Source: Shewanella eurypsychrophilus
GTDB taxonomy: Bacteria; Pseudomonadota; Gammaproteobacteria; Enterobacterales; Shewanellaceae
Reading direction: 5' to 3'
Assembly (NCBI RefSeq): GCF_007004545.3
Contig: NZ_CP045503.2
Span: forward strand, 1,024,501-1,088,500
Length of the DNA stretch: 64,000 bases
Made by a program: the position numbers and the translations under genes
In this document: in pieces, positions 17,335 through 25,510 of the stretch
Layout: each line of letters opens with the position of its first letter
How positions within the stretch are numbered: position 1 is the first letter of the stretch
The notes under the pieces: generated by a model
What the model was told of the DNA's origin: nothing
Databases searched by the model: none
What the model saw: the letters and a program-made list of their open reading frames with translations, nothing else

Positions 17335-18207
17335 ATGTTAAGACTTTACAAGTACATGTCTGAAGATGTAGCTCTCAAGTTTATTAAAAAACCATTGCTA
17401 AGGCTTACTCCTAATTGGGCGTTAAATGACCCATTCGAATGTAAGGTAGCTAGCACAACAAACCAGAAGCTAAATATCCTTGATGGTAATGTTGAACGAA
17501 GTATTCATACTGCAGATTTTATGGGGCTTCATGGCATTGTTTCTCTATCGGAAACACCTGATAACCTTCTCATGTGGAGTCATTATGCTGATGAGCATAA
17601 AGGAGCTGTAGTTGAGTTTCTTATCGAAGGGGCTGATCCATTGGACATGTTTAATATTGGTAAGTGTCCTACTTCCTCAGACGCAATACTTGGTAAAGTC
17701 AACTACCGTAAACGCCGAAATTATCCGTTTAGCGTTGATGTGCAGTCTTTAGACTCAATTAGAACACATTACTATTTAACTAAATCAGACGAGTGGATAT
17801 ATGAGAAAGAGCACAGGTTTATAATTCCAGGAACTGAGGCTAGCTATATGAGGTCTTCTAATCAAGGGTTGTATTCAGATCTTGAACTGAATAATGAAGG
17901 CTTAGATAATTTTACGTTAATACAAAGTGTTGATACAAAGCAAAACTTGTGGAAGTACTCTAAGGAAACTCAAGACATGTTTTTTATGGATGTTCATCCG
18001 AGGGCAATTGGACGTTTTATAATCGGCTGTAATGGAGACTTAGATCTTTATAAGAAAGCAATGAAAGAGGGGGAACTCAGCGGTTTAGGTAAAACGTTTG
18101 CTAGTTCTGTATTTAATAAATTTTGTGATGTAGAAGTTTCAAAAATACACCCAGAACGATTTGAGCTGACTTTTGAACCGTTAATGGATCAAGTTAACAA
18201 TAGTTAG
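17335..18207 (+). CDS. DUF2971 domain protein
   Basis: A 290-residue protein of the DUF2971 family. Features seen are the opening LYKYMS, the NDPFECK motif, SLSETPDNLLMWSHYADEHK followed by GAVVEF, and YEKEHRF near the middle; these spaced motifs define the family. No function is established. Its coding sequence is visibly richer in A and T than the neighbouring BCCT and aminotransferase genes, and it sits between an inverted pair of structured repeats (17022-17194 and 18312-18543), so acquisition by transfer is plausible. No partner gene is present. Start ATG 17335 has no clear ribosome site. Confidence 0.85.
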   Translation: MLRLYKYMSEDVALKFIKKPLLRLTPNWALNDPFECKVASTTNQKLNILDGNVERSIHTADFMGLHGIVSLSETPDNLLMWSHYADEHKGAVVEFLIEGADPLDMFNIGKCPTSSDAILGKVNYRKRRNYPFSVDVQSLDSIRTHYYLTKSDEWIYEKEHRFIIPGTEASYMRSSNQGLYSDLELNNEGLDNFTLIQSVDTKQNLWKYSKETQDMFFMDVHPRAIGRFIIGCNGDLDLYKKAMKEGELSGLGKTFASSVFNKFCDVEVSKIHPERFELTFEPLMDQVNNS

Positions 18208-18311
18208 ATACACAAACATCATCGTACTTAAGCTTATTCAAACACGACTAAAAGACTATTTACTCTAACAAGGTTTGTCCCGAAACGCGCTAGAGAAAAC
18301 TAAGATACTCC

Positions 18312-18543
18312 AATCGAAGAGACTGATAATCCGATGTAGATGCAGCTGTGGGCTTCGGTTTCAGGGATGAAACCGCAGAGCGGCCAGGGATGGCTTTACA
18401 GCGTCCCACAGAAGTATCTGCATGTGAGCCTGCTGCAAGCAATAGATAACAATGAAGTTGTGCTTACCTGAAAATAACCAAATACAATGTCTGCCCAATG
18501 AACCCACCCCAAAAAGATATTTGAAACTTGTTATCCGACAAGT
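18312..18543 (+). repeat. structured dispersed repeat, copy F
   Basis: Full copy ahead of the aminotransferase 3' end. Outer stem ATGTAGAT/ATCTGCAT and inner stem CTGTGGG/CCCACAG enclose hairpins GGTTTCA-GGGA-TGAAACC (18357-18374) and GCCA-GGGA-TGGC (18383-18394). The end hairpin reads ACTTGTTATCCGACAAGT. Confidence 0.87.
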
Positions 18544-18577
18544 GAGCAAAATTCAATATGAATAGTGAAATCTGCCA

Positions 18578-19753
18578 CTAGAGAGGAGACAGCCTTTCTG
18601 CTGCTTGCTGCAATGTTACATCCTCTTTGGCAAAGCATAGGCGAATGACTTTATCACCGGGGGGAGTTTGGTAAAATACGCTTAGTGGGATTGCGGCTAC
18701 GCCAATCTCTTTGACTAGGTATTCACAAAATGCCATGTCGTCTATCTGTGATATCGCCGAATAATCTAGTAGTAAAAAGTAGGTGCCTTCGCTGGGTAAA
18801 ATAGTAAAACGGCTAGCTTGTAGCGCATTAACTAACACGTCTCTCTTATGTTGATAAAAAGGGGCGAGTGCAGTGATATGTTCAGGCTCTTCGGCGAGCA
18901 TATCTGTTAATGCCAGTTGAGCCGGAGTGAAGCTTGAAAAGGTGACATATTGGTGAATCTTTCTAAATTCTTGTGTCAGTTTCTCGGGGGCGATGCAGTA
19001 ACCCATCTTCCAGCCTGTACAGTGGAACGTTTTACCAAAACTAGCGATCACAAACGCGCGCGCAAAAAGTTCAGCATCGCTTAACACACTAATGTGTGGT
19101 GTTCCTTCAAAGGTGATATGTTCATATACCTCATCACTTATCAGCAGCAGATCATGCTTGAGGACTAGTTCCTTTAACTTATCAAAATCAGCTTGTTTTA
19201 ATGTCTTTGCGCTGGGGTTATGGGGCGTGTTGATAATAATGCCACGGGTTTTCTCGGTGATAGCAGCCTCTACCAACGGCCAGTTGATGGCATAATCCGG
19301 CGCCAGCATGGCGATATGTACCGCACGGCCTCCGGCCAGTTCAATAGCTGGTTCATAAGAGTCATAGGCGGGATCGAAGATAATTATCTCATCTCCTGGG
19401 TGGGTGATGGTTTGTATGGCGACAAACAAGGCCTCGGTCGCGCCAGAAGTCACAGTGACTGTATCAAGTGGGTTGATATCTGTGCCGTATATTCGCCCTG
19501 TGAGTGATGCTATTTGAGCCTGAAGAGGTGCAAGTCCACAGGAGGGCGCGTACTGATTAAATCCTTGCTCGCAGTATTTAGCTAAGCGCTGCTTTAGCAG
19601 AACGGGGGCGTCAAACTCAGGAAAGCCTTGAGAGAGGTTAATGGCTTTATATCGGTTGGCCAGCCCTGTCATAGTAGTAAATATGCTAGTGCCAAGGTTA
19701 GGTAATTTACTGCTATGCGCTAAAGTATTCAATGGAACCCTCTCTGATTGCAA
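18578..19753 (-). CDS. ybdL: methionine aminotransferase, class I PLP fold (YbdL-like)
   Basis: PLP-dependent transaminase that in E. coli prefers methionine and aromatic amino acids as donors. Almost every block aligns with YbdL: INLSQGFPEFD, NQYAPSCGLAPLQAQI, VTSGATEALF, NTPHNPSAKT, ISDEVYEHI and the PLP lysine in SFGKTFHCTGWKMGY, then EGTYFLLLDYS. Length 391 against 386. It is monocistronic on minus with a structured repeat about 35 bp after its stop codon. A role in methionine salvage from 2-keto-4-methylthiobutyrate is possible, but no salvage genes are adjacent. Confidence 0.92.
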   Translation of the reverse strand: MQSERVPLNTLAHSSKLPNLGTSIFTTMTGLANRYKAINLSQGFPEFDAPVLLKQRLAKYCEQGFNQYAPSCGLAPLQAQIASLTGRIYGTDINPLDTVTVTSGATEALFVAIQTITHPGDEIIIFDPAYDSYEPAIELAGGRAVHIAMLAPDYAINWPLVEAAITEKTRGIIINTPHNPSAKTLKQADFDKLKELVLKHDLLLISDEVYEHITFEGTPHISVLSDAELFARAFVIASFGKTFHCTGWKMGYCIAPEKLTQEFRKIHQYVTFSSFTPAQLALTDMLAEEPEHITALAPFYQHKRDVLVNALQASRFTILPSEGTYFLLLDYSAISQIDDMAFCEYLVKEIGVAAIPLSVFYQTPPGDKVIRLCFAKEDVTLQQAAERLSPL

Positions 19754-19895
19754 ACAACTCTACTTACTGAGTTTTTGCACCTCTTTATAATCTCATCATA
19801 TTCTAAATTAACATGATTTCATATTAGCCAAATAAGCTAGTCAAACAAGGCAGTTTTGCTCGCAAGAGCCCTGTAATTCCAATAAAATCAATTAA

Positions 19896-19955
19896 AGAAG
19901 ATCTTTGAAACTTGTTATCCAACAAGTAAACACGCTTTTGTCCAAAAACGTGTTT
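19896..19955 (+). repeat. structured dispersed repeat, tail fragment G
   Basis: Only the right end is present: ATCTTTGAAACTTGTTATCC and AACAAGTAAACACG with the following CGTGTTT stem. It precedes full copy H in tandem. Confidence 0.75.
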
Positions 19956-19975
19956 AGCTAGCACCTTTAAGCTCC

Positions 19976-20232
19976 AATCGAAGAGATGAATAACCTGATG
20001 TAGATGCGGCAGTGGGCTTCGGTTTCAAGGATGAAACCGCAGAGCGGCCAGGGATGGCTTTACAGCGTCCCACTGAAGTATCTACATGTGAGCCTGCTGC
20101 AAGCAATAGATAACAATGAAGTCATGCTTACCAGATAATAACCAAATACCGAGTTAGCCCAATGAATCCACAATAGATATTTCAGGAACTTGTTATCCAA
20201 CAAGTAAACACGTTTTTGTCCAGAAACGTGTT
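19976..20232 (+). repeat. structured dispersed repeat, copy H (best reference copy)
   Basis: Outer stem ATGTAGAT (19998-20005) pairs with ATCTACAT (20080-20087); inner stem CAGTGGG (20010-20016) pairs with CCCACTG (20069-20075). Inside are hairpins GGTTTCA-AGGA-TGAAACC (20021-20038) and GCCA-GGGA-TGGC (20047-20058). Then come TGCT-GCA-AGCA, the end hairpin ACTTGTT-ATCC-AACAAGT (20188-20205) and the 9-bp stem AACACGTTT/AAACGTGTT (20207-20232). Confidence 0.9.
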
Positions 20233-20250
20233 ACTAACCAACAAATCTTA

Positions 20251-20406
20251 AATCGAAGAGATGACTTTTTCGACTGCATAGCTGATGTAGGCCTGCTGCA
20301 AGCAATAGATATCAATGAAGCTATGCTTACTAGGCAATAACCAAATACCAAAACCGCCCAATGAACCCAATTCAAAAGATACTTGAGTAAGTTGTTATCC
20401 GACAAG
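20251..20406 (+). repeat. structured dispersed repeat, copy I, core deleted
   Basis: Starts AATCGAAGAG and ends with the ACAAG hairpin 4 bp before the csdE stop codon, but the segment from the outer left stem to the right stem is missing: GATGTAG joins directly to GCCTGCTGCAAGCAATAG. Confidence 0.85.
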
Positions 20407-20410
20407 TCTG

Positions 20411-20848
20411 TCAGACTGATGTTTTAATCGCTTTCAATACCGCAAGTAATCCATTAGTCCTAGATGGACTCAGTTGTCCGGTTAGGCCTAAACGGTCGAA
20501 ATAGACATCTGAATTGAACGCCGCTATTTCGTCAGAACTCTTGCCGTTACAAGCGGTTAGCAATAGCGCTATTAGCCCTTTTACGATCCGGGCATCACTA
20601 TCTGCAATAAAGTAGTGTTTACCCTCTATTTCATTATGATAGAGCCAGGCATTACTCTCGCAGCCTCTGACTTGGGCTTGTTCTACCCGAAACTCTTCAT
20701 CAAGTTTAGGCAGCTTTTTTCCTAGTAGCATTATTTGACGATAGCGTTCCTGCCAACTGCCAGCGTTCTCAAACAGAGGTAATATCTCTTCGCTGTCGAG
20801 AGATAGTGCTAAAAATGCTGCTGTGCTGGGTTGTGCTAGTTGACTCAT
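20411..20848 (-). CDS. csdE: CsdE/SufE-type sulfur acceptor
   Basis: SufE-family protein, 145 residues, that accepts persulfide sulfur from its cysteine desulfurase partner. The acceptor cysteine is Cys63 in VRGCESNAWL, and the family end LTGQLSPSRTNGLLAVLKAI is present. It lies directly downstream of the desulfurase gene on the same strand, as csdA-csdE do in E. coli; the 96-bp gap between them holds eight copies of a CTAGAAC heptamer. A structured repeat copy abuts its stop codon. It could be called SufE, but no other suf genes are nearby, which favours csdE. Confidence 0.9.
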   Translation of the reverse strand: MSQLAQPSTAAFLALSLDSEEILPLFENAGSWQERYRQIMLLGKKLPKLDEEFRVEQAQVRGCESNAWLYHNEIEGKHYFIADSDARIVKGLIALLLTACNGKSSDEIAAFNSDVYFDRLGLTGQLSPSRTNGLLAVLKAIKTSV

Positions 20849-20887
20849 ACGTGCCCTGAATAATTTTTAATGATTTTCAATAACTTG

Positions 20888-20943
20888 CTAGAACCTAGAA
20901 CCTAGAACCTAGAACCTAGAACCTAGAACCTAGAACCTAGAAC
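20888..20943. repeat. eight tandem CTAGAAC heptamers
   Basis: Eight perfect consecutive CTAGAAC units occupy 20888-20943 and end one base before the csdA stop codon (20945-20947, minus strand). The unit matches the dispersed CTAG-rich family seen at six other gene ends in this window. Confidence 0.95.
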
Positions 20944-20944
20944 C

Positions 20945-22159
20945 TTAGTCTAGCAGCATATCTTTCACTGATTTTAATGCCTCAATAAAACGATCGATAT
21001 CTTCTTTATTGCTGTAGACACCGATAGAGGCTCGGCAGCAACCTTTAATGCCTAAGCTTTGCATCAGTGGCATGGCGCAATGATGGCCGCAGCGTACGGC
21101 GATGCCCTGTTGATCCAGTAAGATCCCTACGTCCTGATGATGTTCACCCGTTAAGTTAAAGGCGACTGCACCTATGTTGTCTTCATGTGCGCCGTAAAGG
21201 GTGATATCGCCTAAATTTTTAAGTTGTTGCTGCAGGTAGTTGAGCAGCTCTTTTTCTCTTTGAGCGGTTTCTGCTGTCGGCAGAGAGAGTAGAAAGCTTA
21301 ATGCCTCTCCAAGTCCTATGACCTCAGCTATAGGCGGCGTACCGGCTTCTAGTCTGTTTGGCAGTATATTGTACTCAGTGCTATCAAAGCTGACGGTTTT
21401 GATCATCTCACCACCAGTCATCATAGGTGTAAGAGTATCGAGAAGTTCGAAGCGGCCATAGAGGACTCCTACGCCAGTTGGGCCATACATCTTGTGGCCA
21501 GAAAAGACATAGAAGTCGCAGTTAATCTTTTGCATATCGACATCAAGATGCGCGATGGCTTGAGCACCATCAATCAAGGTGATAGCGCCAACAGCTTTAG
21601 CCTTAGCGATGAGACTGTCCACTGGATTTTGTGTACCGAGTGCATTGGAGACATGGCACAATGCAACGATAGCGGGTTTCTCTTCTAATAGTTTGTCATA
21701 GGCTTGTATATCGAGGCGACAGTCCTCAGTTAACGGTATGGGCTTGATAACCGCGCCTGTGCGCTTGGCTAACTCCTGCCAAGGAACAATATTGGCATGA
21801 TGAGCAGCTGTGTCGATTAAAATCATATCGCCGGATTTTATTTTATGGGTCAATCCATAAGCGACCATGTTGATGGATTCAGTGGTGCCGTGGGTAAAGA
21901 TGATCTCTTCTCTTCGCTGAGCCTTAATAAAGCTTTTTAGCTGATCTCGCACCGCTTCATAGTGAGTGGTGGCACGTGACGATAATTGGTGAGCAGCACG
22001 ATGAACGTTGGCATTATCTTTATGATAATAGCTGCTCATAGCTTCTATGACCTGTTTTGGCTTCTGGCTGGTGGCTGCGGTATCGAGGTAACAGAGTGGA
22101 TAGCCGTCTAGTGTCTGCTCGAGTGTAGGAAATTGAGCACGAAGATTGGCATGGTCCAT
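20945..22159 (-). CDS. csdA: cysteine desulfurase CsdA (SufS-like, class V aminotransferase)
   Basis: PLP enzyme that removes sulfur from cysteine and passes it as persulfide to CsdE. Visible: THGTTESINMVA, the cofactor block LIDGAQAIAHLDVD, the PLP lysine Lys223 in FSGHKMYGP, and the catalytic Cys361 in RCGHHCAMP on the type II desulfurase loop, then RASIGVYSN. Length 404. It is the first gene of the csdA-csdE pair. The leader has no obvious IscR-type site that I can recognise. SufS is the alternative name, but the absence of sufBCD and presence of a single SufE-like partner favour CsdA. Confidence 0.93.
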   Translation of the reverse strand: MDHANLRAQFPTLEQTLDGYPLCYLDTAATSQKPKQVIEAMSSYYHKDNANVHRAAHQLSSRATTHYEAVRDQLKSFIKAQRREEIIFTHGTTESINMVAYGLTHKIKSGDMILIDTAAHHANIVPWQELAKRTGAVIKPIPLTEDCRLDIQAYDKLLEEKPAIVALCHVSNALGTQNPVDSLIAKAKAVGAITLIDGAQAIAHLDVDMQKINCDFYVFSGHKMYGPTGVGVLYGRFELLDTLTPMMTGGEMIKTVSFDSTEYNILPNRLEAGTPPIAEVIGLGEALSFLLSLPTAETAQREKELLNYLQQQLKNLGDITLYGAHEDNIGAVAFNLTGEHHQDVGILLDQQGIAVRCGHHCAMPLMQSLGIKGCCRASIGVYSNKEDIDRFIEALKSVKDMLLD

Positions 22160-22361
22160 GGTTTAATCCACTAATTTAATCACAAAATAAAAGGCCTGAT
22201 GATCTTCGGAGATCTGCACAGCGAATGCAAGCTGCTTTTAACTTTGATTGCTCTTGCTTTATTTACTCTTCCTTTATCTATTCCATTAGATAAAACTTGT
22301 ATTTATAACAATCTTTTCTACAGCAGGTTTGCTACAGTTCTGTCAAAAGTAAGGAGTCGAG

Positions 22362-22979
22362 ATGCAGTCTAAAGATCATTGGGAAAATGTTTATTCCACC
22401 AAGGCCGAAGATGAGGTTAGCTGGTTTCAGGAACATGCAAAACTATCGTTAAAGTTGATCCAAAGTTCGGAAGCAGGGCTAGGTGCGTCGATTATCGATG
22501 TTGGAGGTGGTGCCTCGACGCTGGTCGATGATCTGTTAGACAAAGGGTATCGAGATATTAGCGTATTGGATTTATCGGCTGCAGCCCTTGATAAGGCAAA
22601 AGAGAGATTGGGAAGCAGGGCGTCAAATATCAATTGGCTAGTGGCCAATGTGATAGAAGCAGATTTTCCCAGACACAGCTTTGATGTCTGGCATGACAGG
22701 GCCGTATTTCATTTTCTTAATACGTTAGAGGAGCGACAAGCATATGTAGCAGCAGTGCTTAGAGCGGTAAAGCCGGGTGGGCTGGTCATCGTTGCTACAT
22801 TTGCAGAAGATGGCCCTACCATGTGCAGTGGTTTGCCGGTACAGCGTTATAGTGCTTCTAAGCTACATGATGAGTTCGGCGAGCCTTTCTCTCTTCTTGG
22901 TCATGAGAAGGAGTCCCATCAGACACCAAGTGGGCAAGAGCAACATTTTGTGTATTGTTTTTGCCGAAAGCAGGACTAA
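22362..22979 (+). CDS. class I SAM-dependent methyltransferase
   Basis: Methyltransferase of 205 residues with a Rossmann core: SAM motif I in IIDVGGGASTLVDDLL, acidic motif II in VLDLS, then FDVWHDRAVFHFL and KPGGLVIVATF. The opening SKDHWENVYSTKAEDEVSWF is typical of a group with tellurite/thiol methyltransferase-like relatives, but the substrate cannot be told from sequence. AAGGAG lies 6 nt ahead of ATG 22362. It is a single gene, divergent from csdA and convergent with the aldo-keto reductase. Confidence 0.88.
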   Translation: MQSKDHWENVYSTKAEDEVSWFQEHAKLSLKLIQSSEAGLGASIIDVGGGASTLVDDLLDKGYRDISVLDLSAAALDKAKERLGSRASNINWLVANVIEADFPRHSFDVWHDRAVFHFLNTLEERQAYVAAVLRAVKPGGLVIVATFAEDGPTMCSGLPVQRYSASKLHDEFGEPFSLLGHEKESHQTPSGQEQHFVYCFCRKQD

Positions 22980-22991
22980 AGCGGAATGAAT

Positions 22992-23030
22992 AGTAGGAAC
23001 TCGCTTCATTTCAGAAGCTAGTTCCTGCTT
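22992..23030. terminator. hairpin between convergent methyltransferase and AKR genes
   Basis: AGTAGGAACT and AGTTCCTGCT pair (one wobble) outside a GCTTC/GAAGC stem. There is no strong U-tract, so this is a weak terminator candidate serving both genes. Confidence 0.4.
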
Positions 23031-23059
23031 CAATCAGTTCGACTACTTAGAGCTTGACG

Positions 23060-24103
23060 TTATGGACAAGGCAATCGATAGGTTTGTGCAAGCTCATCGA
23101 GTCTGATCATTAACTCAGATGAGATCACTGTGTTGATTGAGTCAATATTCTCTTTCAACTGCTCAAGGTTAGTGGCGCCTATTATATTAGATGCTACAAA
23201 TTTCTGTGATGTCACAAAGGCTAGCGACATCTGCGCCGGGCTGAGTTTGAACTCACGGGCGAGCTCAACATACGCTTTAGTGGCTTCGAGTGCTACCTGA
23301 GTACCAGTGTAGCGAGAGAAGCGCTTAAACAAGGTGAGTCTAGCCCCTTCTGGCCACTTGTCATCTATATATTTACCCGACAGAGCGCCAAATGCCAGTG
23401 GTGAATAGGCGAGTAAGGGAACCTCTTCCCGGTGGCTTATCTCGGCCATACCGACTTCATAACTACGGTTAAGCAAGTTATAAGGGTTTTGCACACTAAC
23501 AACTCTGGGTAAACCGTGTTTCTCGGCGAGCTGTAGATACTTCATCACTCCCCAAGGCGTCTCATTGGAGACGCCGATATAGCGGATTTTTCCTGCTGTA
23601 ACCAGAGAGGCTAATGCCTCTAATGTTTCTATGATTGGGGTCTGCTTTTCATTGTCATCAATTTGCTGATATGACAGTTCGCCGAAGAAGTTAGTGTTTC
23701 TGTCTGGCCAATGGACTTGATAGAGATCTATGGTATCGATTTGCAAACGTTTAAGACTGGCATCTACAGCTTCATGAATATTACGCCAGTCCAAGGTCAT
23801 GTTGGGGCGAATATAATCGCTTTTAGAGCCAGGACCCGAGACTTTCGTCGCGATAACCAAATTGTCGCGCTTACCACTCTGCTTTAGATAGTTACCGAGA
23901 ATACGTTCAGTCTCGCCTTGAGTTTCCGCTTTGGGCGGCACAGGGTACATCTCGGCGGTATCGATAAAATTGATGCCTTTGCCTATGGCATAATCGAGTT
24001 GAGAAAAGGCTTCGGCTTGGGTGTTTTGTTCTCCCCAAGTCATGGTGCCTAAACAGAGCTTACTCACTTCAAGGCTGGAATGTGGTATTCGACGATATTC
24101 CAT
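23060..24103 (-). CDS. tas: NADP(H)-dependent aldo-keto reductase, Tas-like
   Basis: TIM-barrel oxidoreductase of 347 residues, nearly the same length as E. coli Tas (346). The frame opens at 24121, but ATG 24103 is preferred because GGAG lies 7 nt upstream and the product then begins MEYRRIPHSSLEVSKLCLGT as in Tas. Catalytic residues are in FIDTAEMYP (Asp, Tyr), TKVSG (Lys) and YQVHWPD (His). It has a wide carbonyl substrate range; its physiological role is unclear. It is monocistronic, with the MarR-GNAT gene upstream on the same strand and a CTAG repeat in between. Confidence 0.9.
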   Translation of the reverse strand: MEYRRIPHSSLEVSKLCLGTMTWGEQNTQAEAFSQLDYAIGKGINFIDTAEMYPVPPKAETQGETERILGNYLKQSGKRDNLVIATKVSGPGSKSDYIRPNMTLDWRNIHEAVDASLKRLQIDTIDLYQVHWPDRNTNFFGELSYQQIDDNEKQTPIIETLEALASLVTAGKIRYIGVSNETPWGVMKYLQLAEKHGLPRVVSVQNPYNLLNRSYEVGMAEISHREEVPLLAYSPLAFGALSGKYIDDKWPEGARLTLFKRFSRYTGTQVALEATKAYVELAREFKLSPAQMSLAFVTSQKFVASNIIGATNLEQLKENIDSINTVISSELMIRLDELAQTYRLPCP

Positions 24104-24197
24104 AAGATCTCCACTGTGCATTGATTAGGTAAAGGAAGTGTCCTACCTGAATTCGAGGCTAACAAGCTTTCAGAGGAAAGACTAGGAAATAAAGATC

Positions 24198-24227
24198 TTA
24201 GGTTCTAGATCCTAGGAACTAGTACCT
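24198..24227. repeat. CTAG-rich dispersed repeat at the end of the MarR-GNAT gene
   Basis: TTAGGTTCTAGATCCTAGG followed by AACTAGTACCT; it ends next to the stop codon of the gene at 24229. It is a near-palindrome, with four CTAG tetramers including the one at 24182. Confidence 0.75.
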
Positions 24228-24228
24228 T

Positions 24229-25179
24229 TTATAACTTTAACAACATGGGCATCTCACAGGCATCATGACCTGTGTCTCCCATATGAGAATCTATATGCTC
24301 AAATCCAATGGACTCATACAGTTTCACGGCTTCACCCAGACATGCGGTTGTTTCTAGGTAACAAGCATCAAAGGACTGATCGCGAGCAAAGTCGAGAGCC
24401 TGATAAGCTAAGCGCTTAGCAAAGCCTTTCCCGCGTAAAGATTGGCTGAAGTACATCTTTTGTAGTTCACAGATCTGCTGTCGATCCTCTGTTGAGCCGC
24501 TGGTCACTAAGGGGGCAATTCCGCCTCCGCCTAATACTTGACCATCCTTTTCTATTATCCAATAGCAGGCATTATTTCCTAGGTATTGTTCACTAATAGC
24601 ATCTAAGGTGGGATCGGCAACGCCATAGCCCTTGTCCGCAGTTAAGCCATACTCGGCAGAGACTTGGCGGATCACCTCGGCCATGGCTGTATTGTCTTGT
24701 GCAGTGATCTCTCTAATGGTGTATTCCTGTTGCAGCTGTGAGCGGCGAATGGCTTTATGGTAGACGCTCATGGCTACTTCTATCTTCTGAGTTTCAGAGG
24801 GAGACAATTGAGATAAGATTTCGTCAAAGATGATATTTTGCTGCCGATCTAATTTCTGCAGTAACCTTTTTCCTTTAGGAGTCAGGTGTGCCAGCAGGCT
24901 ACGACTGTCTCTAGGGTTGCTTTTGGTGTCAGCAAATCTTTTTCCTACTAGATGACTAACAGCACGACTCGCGTTTGATTTATCAATATTGAGGATATCG
25001 GCCAGCTTTTTTATGGATATTGCACCATGGCTGATTTCGAGAAGGGCATGAGCTTGCACTGGCGAGAGGGGCAGATCACCACAGGCCGAATTCAGCATGC
25101 CAAGCTGGCGGACAATATGACGAGAAATGGTTCTGAGGGCAGATCCAGGTTGATCATTTGTTTTCGAATCTGCAGTCAT
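24229..25179 (-). CDS. MarR-type regulator fused to a GNAT acetyltransferase
   Basis: Two-domain protein of 316 residues. Residues 1-145 form a MarR winged helix ([20 protein letters not shown], then [16 protein letters not shown] and [17 protein letters not shown]). Residues about 155-315 are a GNAT domain with [22 protein letters not shown] and [20 protein letters not shown]. Such fusions are known in many bacteria; the regulator may respond to the acetyl-CoA-dependent activity or its product, but targets are unknown. It is a single gene on minus. Confidence 0.92.
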   Translation of the reverse strand: MTADSKTNDQPGSALRTISRHIVRQLGMLNSACGDLPLSPVQAHALLEISHGAISIKKLADILNIDKSNASRAVSHLVGKRFADTKSNPRDSRSLLAHLTPKGKRLLQKLDRQQNIIFDEILSQLSPSETQKIEVAMSVYHKAIRRSQLQQEYTIREITAQDNTAMAEVIRQVSAEYGLTADKGYGVADPTLDAISEQYLGNNACYWIIEKDGQVLGGGGIAPLVTSGSTEDRQQICELQKMYFSQSLRGKGFAKRLAYQALDFARDQSFDACYLETTACLGEAVKLYESIGFEHIDSHMGDTGHDACEMPMLLKL

Positions 25180-25510
25180 ATTTTACCCATAATTTATGTA
25201 TTCAGTACATTAATGTCGTTAATCGCCGCTGTCTTGGTCAATATCAATCAATTTGGTTGCGACTTACAACTAATTTAGGGGCTTATGAAGTAAAATGCAA
25301 GTGGTAGATGGGTTAATGTGAGTAACGTTCTCGAGCATACGTTATAAATCAAATGTTGGTAGGTGTTTGATAAGCATTGCTTAAGCCTAACCTAGTGGCT
25401 TAGAGAAAATAATGCAAGCAATTGCTAATTTATCCTATTGCGGTTTAATGAATGACGGCTCAAAGGGACCTTGAGCCATCATCAATATGATGAAAATCAA
25501 TGGAATGGTA
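25180..25510. other. intergenic region between marR-GNAT and yjjX
   Basis: No gene seen. It must hold the MarR-GNAT promoter. A hairpin GGCTCAA-AGGGACC-TTGAGCC (25457-25477) close to the yjjX 3' end may end that transcript, though no U-tract follows. Nothing else was recognised. Confidence 0.6.

Noticed and set aside
19896..20406. CRISPR array
   Set aside because: Repeats here are 150-250 bp long, few and diverged; there are no short identical repeats with equal-length unique spacers and no cas genes in the window.
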